A DNA stretch of 9,050 nt from Phycisphaerales bacterium (GTDB taxonomy: Bacteria > Planctomycetota > Phycisphaerae > Phycisphaerales > UBA1924), in the NCBI GenBank assembly GCA_029212425.1, contig JARGNC010000105.1, positions 1 through 9,050 of the forward strand, in the 5' to 3' direction. Made by a program: the position numbers and the translations under genes. Of this stretch, positions 6,456 to 9,050 are shown one piece after another. Below the pieces are notes generated by a model, which saw only the letters and a list, made by a program, of their open reading frames with translations, made no database searches and had not been told where the DNA came from. The number at the start of each line of letters is the position of its first letter. Position 1 is the stretch's first letter.

Positions 6456-7805
6456 ATGCCTACCGGCGGAACCATCGCAGCGATCGGAACCCCGCAAGGT
6501 CACAGCACCCGCGCCATCATCCGGATATCAGGACCAGACGCACGCGAGTGCATTGAGTCCATCACCACGCTTTCCGATCCCACACGAGGCATCCACAAAT
6601 GCCGAGTCCGTATCGACGACCAACACACACTCCCATGTCTGGTCATCTGGTTCGATGGTCCACGGAGCTACACCGGTGAGGATGTAGCGGAGTTGATACT
6701 GGTTGGGAATCCGGTGATTCTCCAAAGAACACTCGATCAGATCTATCAGATTCCAGGTCTTCAGCGAGCACAGCCGGGGGAGTTCAGCGCCCGCGCGTAC
6801 CTCAACGATCGACTCACTCTCGCCCAAGCAGAAGGTGTCGCGCTGCGGATTGCAGCAGTGGGGGACGAAGCACTCAGCGCCGCGACCAAACTCCTCGATG
6901 GTTCCCAAGGCGAACGCTGCAATCAATGGACCCAAGAACTCGCATTGCTCCTCGCGCTCGTCGAATCCGGAGTGGATTTCACAGACCAAGACGATGTTGT
7001 CCCCATCGCACCAGACGCACTCACTCAGCGACTCACCGAACTGAGCAATCAACTCATCGACGAGATCGGGAGCGCCGCGGGATCCATGATCCATTCGACC
7101 CAGCCCAACGCTGTGATCTGCGGCATGCCCAATGCAGGCAAGTCCGCGCTCTTCAATGCACTCATCGGACGAGAGCGAGCGGTCGTCAGCGACCGAGCAG
7201 GCACAACGCGCGACGCGATATCCGAACCACTCAACCTCGAGACGGATATCCCTGGAGCGGGAACAATTGATCTCATCGACCTCGCAGGACTCGCGGATCA
7301 CGCAATCGACGCGATCGACGCACACGCACAGCAGCTCGCAAGAGAGCGCATCCAAGACGCGGATGTCCTCCTCTGGTGCGATCCCAGCGGTCGCTTTGCT
7401 GATCGGGACGGATTCGAAATGCTCGGCAAACCCATCATCCGCGTCCGCACCAAATCCGACCTCATCCTCAACGACACCAACGCATCCAATGCGATCAGCG
7501 TGTGCGCCCTTGATGGACATCATCTGGGGGTGCTCAAGCGTGCAGTCGCGGATGCCGTGAGTGATCGGACCCAGATGGGAGTGGGGGCGTTCGTTCCAAG
7601 GCACCGCCGAGCGATCAACCAAGCGATCACAGGCATCCAAGACGCACTCAAATGGATCCCGCAAGGAGCCCGCTCCCTCGATGCGCCGGAACTCGTCGCG
7701 AGCGGATTGCGCGACGCACTGGATTCACTCGGAGAACTTACCGGACAGGTCACCCCCGATGATGTCATCGGGAGAGTCTTCGCGACCTTCTGCGTCGGAA
7801 AGTAA
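6456..7805 (+). CDS. mnmE: tRNA uridine-5-carboxymethylaminomethyl modification GTPase MnmE
   Basis: MnmE works with MnmG to add the carboxymethylaminomethyl group to wobble U34 of certain tRNAs, using a formyl-folate derivative and GTP hydrolysis. The 449-residue length fits. The N-terminal folate-binding domain is marked by RISGPDA (23-29), SYTGEDVAEL (71-80) and PGEFSARAYLNDRL (107-120). The inserted Ras-like G domain has the P-loop GMPNAGKS (223-230) with the K+-binding Asn226, and switch I AGTTRD (248-253). The C-terminus is FCVGK, the Cys-x-Gly-Lys ending that carries the catalytic Cys446. Departures from the norm: G3 is DLAGL (275-279) rather than DTAGL, G4 is TKSD (332-335) rather than NKxD, and the usual GHGGP after SYTGEDV...EL reads LVGNP (82-86). 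ATG 6456 follows yidC by 6 bases, and translational coupling is likely. Confidence 0.95.
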   Translation: MPTGGTIAAIGTPQGHSTRAIIRISGPDARECIESITTLSDPTRGIHKCRVRIDDQHTLPCLVIWFDGPRSYTGEDVAELILVGNPVILQRTLDQIYQIPGLQRAQPGEFSARAYLNDRLTLAQAEGVALRIAAVGDEALSAATKLLDGSQGERCNQWTQELALLLALVESGVDFTDQDDVVPIAPDALTQRLTELSNQLIDEIGSAAGSMIHSTQPNAVICGMPNAGKSALFNALIGRERAVVSDRAGTTRDAISEPLNLETDIPGAGTIDLIDLAGLADHAIDAIDAHAQQLARERIQDADVLLWCDPSGRFADRDGFEMLGKPIIRVRTKSDLILNDTNASNAISVCALDGHHLGVLKRAVADAVSDRTQMGVGAFVPRHRRAINQAITGIQDALKWIPQGARSLDAPELVASGLRDALDSLGELTGQVTPDDVIGRVFATFCVGK

Positions 7806-8090
7806 CCGATTATCGGCAGGGTCGTTCTGCTTACGAACCTGCTCCTTGCAACCCAATTCCACAGAATCTTCACACATCTTGATCGGAAGCAACTGTCTGC
7901 ATCACCGACAACACAAGCAACGACCAAGAACCCAAACTCCGCGCAAAAACGATCAGTCGAAGTCCATCCGCACGCCCTCGCGGTCGATCTCACAGCATCG
8001 TCACCGATGAGGTGGCAATCCGCGAACATGCTTGAACCGAGCACACCGCTGGACAACGCACACTCGGGCGCCCAGCGAGGGGAGAACACA
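7806..8090. other. Intergenic region between mnmE and the MshEN-like gene
   Basis: I find no supported gene here. CCGATTATCGG (7806-7816) is a perfect odd palindrome directly after the mnmE stop. It is followed by an imperfect hairpin, outer GCAG/CTGC (7816-7819 with 7839-7842) and inner GTTC/GAAC (7824-7827 with 7835-7838). No T-run follows, so it is at best a weak end-of-transcript structure. No convincing promoter for the downstream gene was found by eye. Confidence 0.4.
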
Positions 8091-8576
8091 ATGGCACTAC
8101 GACTCGGAGACCTTCTCGTTCAATACGGCGTCCTTACAACAGATCAATGCGACCTGGTGGTTCAAGAACAAAAAACCAATCCCCGTCCCTTCGGGATGCT
8201 CGCAGAAGAACTCTTCGGTATCGACCCAGGAATCATCGAACACGCGTGGGCCGTGCAGTTCGCAATGATCTCTCCGCGTGTGGACCCGTGCGCGATCGAG
8301 CCGAACCAGTCACTCAAGTCTGTTATCACGAGCCGACAAGCATGGCAGTTCGGGTTCATCCCCATCGAACGCCACGAGGACGGCGTAGTCTGCGTGACCT
8401 CGATCGAGTGCCTCGCACGAGCGCTCAGGTTCGTCGGTTGGAGAGTCGAGGAGCCTTGTTCATTCGTGATCTGCGATCACCACGCGCTGGAAGTGGGTCT
8501 GACAATGCACTATCCGATGGAAGGCGTGGATTCAGCAATGATGGACCGGTTCTTGAGTCGACCACCAGCGGCCTAA
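8091..8576 (+). CDS. Stand-alone GspE-N / MshEN-like domain protein
   Basis: This 161-residue protein looks like the N-terminal domain of type II secretion and type IV pilus ATPases, without the ATPase. Residues 4-27 (RLGDLLVQYGVL...Q) fit the 24-residue MshEN motif that binds cyclic di-GMP in V. cholerae MshE. After the expected 5-residue spacer, residues 33-56 (PFGMLAEELFGID...Q) form a degenerate second motif lacking the Arg and with the Gly shifted by one. Residues 64-148, from VDPCAIEPNQS through FGFIPIERHEDGVVCVTS to the Tyr-Pro near 148, follow the usual GspE-N pattern. No Walker motif, signal peptide or membrane helix is present. ATG 8091 is chosen because GAGGGGAG lies 6 bases upstream; the in-frame ATG at 8007 has no such site and would add a low-complexity 28-residue lead. 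A regulatory or adaptor role is inferred, not shown. Confidence 0.78.
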   Translation: MALRLGDLLVQYGVLTTDQCDLVVQEQKTNPRPFGMLAEELFGIDPGIIEHAWAVQFAMISPRVDPCAIEPNQSLKSVITSRQAWQFGFIPIERHEDGVVCVTSIECLARALRFVGWRVEEPCSFVICDHHALEVGLTMHYPMEGVDSAMMDRFLSRPPAA

Positions 8577-8588
8577 CCATGCCCAAAC

Positions 8589-8619
8589 AAAAACGGAGCC
8601 GATGATTCATCGACTCCGT
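8589..8619 (-). terminator. Intrinsic terminator of the histone-like gene
   Basis: On the minus strand a 12-bp stem (8619-8608 with 8604-8593, one A-C mismatch at 8613/8599) closes a 3-base loop and runs directly into TTTTTGTTTG. It lies about 60 bases after the stop codon of the Lys/Ala/Thr-rich gene. On the plus strand the hairpin is followed by GAAACGG, so it would serve the upstream MshEN-like gene poorly. Confidence 0.85.
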
Positions 8620-8677
8620 GAAACGGCATTGGGATATCAGTCCTGAGTTGATCATTTCTGATCGACCCGGAACCGGT

Positions 8678-9050
8678 TTACCGGCGAGTTGCCTTGCGGC
8701 GTGTTGCCTTCTTCTTGGTGGTGCGCTTCGCGGCCTTCTTCTTGGTCGCTTTCTTCTTAGTAGCTTTTTTCTTAGTGGCCTTCTTTTTCGTGGCCTTTTT
8801 CTTAGTAGCCTTCTTCTTGGTGGCTTTTTTCTTCGTAGCTTTCTTCTTGGTTGCCTTTTTCGCTACCTTTTTCTTAGTAGCTTTCTTCTTTGTGGCTTTC
8901 TTTTTAGTAGCCTTCTTCTTGGTTGCCTTTTTAGCGGCTTTCTTTTTCGTAGCCTTCTTCTTGGTCGCTTTCTTGCGGGTCGCCTTCTTCGCTACCTTCT
9001 TGCGAGTGGCTTTCTTATTGGTTGCTTTTTTTCGGGTTGCCTTATTGGCT
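8678..9050 (-). CDS. Histone H1-like Lys/Ala/Thr-rich protein, C-terminal part
   Basis: A minus-strand frame is open from the right edge of the window to a TAA at 8680-8678, giving 123 residues of a protein whose start lies outside. Almost all residues are Lys, Ala, Thr or Arg. It is built from the pentapeptide A-T-K-K-K: 14 exact copies, with A-T-R-K-K and A-T-N-K-K variants toward the visible N-terminal side. Four-residue units (V-A-K-K, A-A-K-K, A-A-K-R) interrupt it at four places, and it ends A-T-R-R-K-A-T-R-R. Such tails bind DNA non-specifically by charge, as in histone H1, chlamydial Hc1/Hc2 and the AlgP tail. A nucleoid or DNA-condensing role is therefore likely. Without the N-terminus I cannot say whether a globular DNA-binding domain, such as an HU or SWIB domain, precedes it. 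Confidence 0.88.
   Translation of the reverse strand, partial: ANKATRKKATNKKATRKKVAKKATRKKATKKKATKKKAAKKATKKKATKKKATKKKATKKKVAKKATKKKATKKKATKKKATKKKATKKKATKKKATKKKATKKKAAKRTTKKKATRRKATRR
8681..9049 (-). repeat. 15-bp degenerate tandem repeat coding the A-T-K-K-K unit
   Basis: The coding strand consists of about two dozen 15-bp units (GCN-ACN-AAR-AAR-AAR) with occasional 12-bp units at 8987-8998, 8927-8938, 8855-8866 and 8723-8734. Copies differ mostly at third codon positions: all four Thr codons, several Ala codons, and both Lys codons occur. The peptide is thus far better conserved than the DNA, which points to selection on the protein rather than recent duplication. Confidence 0.85.

Noticed and set aside
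5540..6556. Plus-strand 338-codon frame overlapping yidC and mnmE
   Set aside because: An Arg/Pro/His-rich out-of-frame translation of the well-conserved YidC core.
6528..7664. Minus-strand 378-codon frame antisense to mnmE
   Set aside because: Long only because codon bias leaves the antisense frame free of stops; the sense strand has unmistakable MnmE motifs.
7561..8010. Plus-strand 149-codon frame starting within mnmE
   Set aside because: Out of frame with mnmE, Ser/Arg-rich low-quality translation with no recognisable domain.
7520..8089. Minus-strand 189-codon frame across the mnmE end and the following gap
   Set aside because: Mostly antisense to mnmE; the intergenic part shows no protein-like pattern or ribosome site.
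8681..9049. CRISPR-like or satellite tandem repeat
   Set aside because: Units are 15 bp without spacers and keep a single open frame; this is a coding pentapeptide repeat.

Overview
The window looks like ordinary chromosomal DNA of a Planctomycetota bacterium, probably class Phycisphaerae. I infer this from two tandem clpP genes with one divergent copy, a Lys/Ala/Thr-rich histone H1-like tail, frequent weak or non-ATG starts, and the character of the YidC and MnmE proteins. The lineage call is an inference from protein style, not from a marker gene. No transposase, integrase, CRISPR array, rRNA or tRNA is visible.

Layout. Bases 1-179 hold no gene I can support. At 180-1154 (+) lies a medium-chain dehydrogenase relative that has lost every zinc ligand and the glycine-rich nucleotide-binding motif. 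Convergent to it, with only 15 bases between the stop codons, is a four-helix membrane protein of unknown function (1170-1754, -). It has its own extended -10 promoter, which sits just beyond a strong intrinsic terminator. That terminator closes a two-gene clpP operon on the minus strand (2546-3145, then 1881-2498). A 317-base divergent intergenic region (3146-3462) separates clpP from a rightward cluster. It holds a palindromic leader hairpin ahead of clpP and a perfect inverted repeat over a -10-like box ahead of the next gene.

The rightward cluster is a calcineurin-type metallophosphoesterase (3487-4266), yidC (4332-6449) and mnmE (6456-7805). YidC inserts proteins into the inner membrane. 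MnmE is the GTPase that, with MnmG, modifies the wobble uridine of certain tRNAs. The yidC-mnmE adjacency is a widely conserved arrangement. After a 285-base gap comes a stand-alone GspE-N/MshEN-like domain protein without an ATPase (8091-8576, +). It converges on a Lys/Ala/Thr pentapeptide-repeat protein that runs off the right edge (8678-9050, -) and has its own intrinsic terminator.

Most of the content is housekeeping: proteolysis, membrane insertion, tRNA modification and a nucleoid protein. I see no clear new defence or mobile system. The points most worth a second look are the zinc-less dehydrogenase, the divergent ClpP partner, the altered MnmE G domain, the stand-alone MshEN-like protein, the histone-like repeat tail, and an apparent strong excess of the tetranucleotide GATC.
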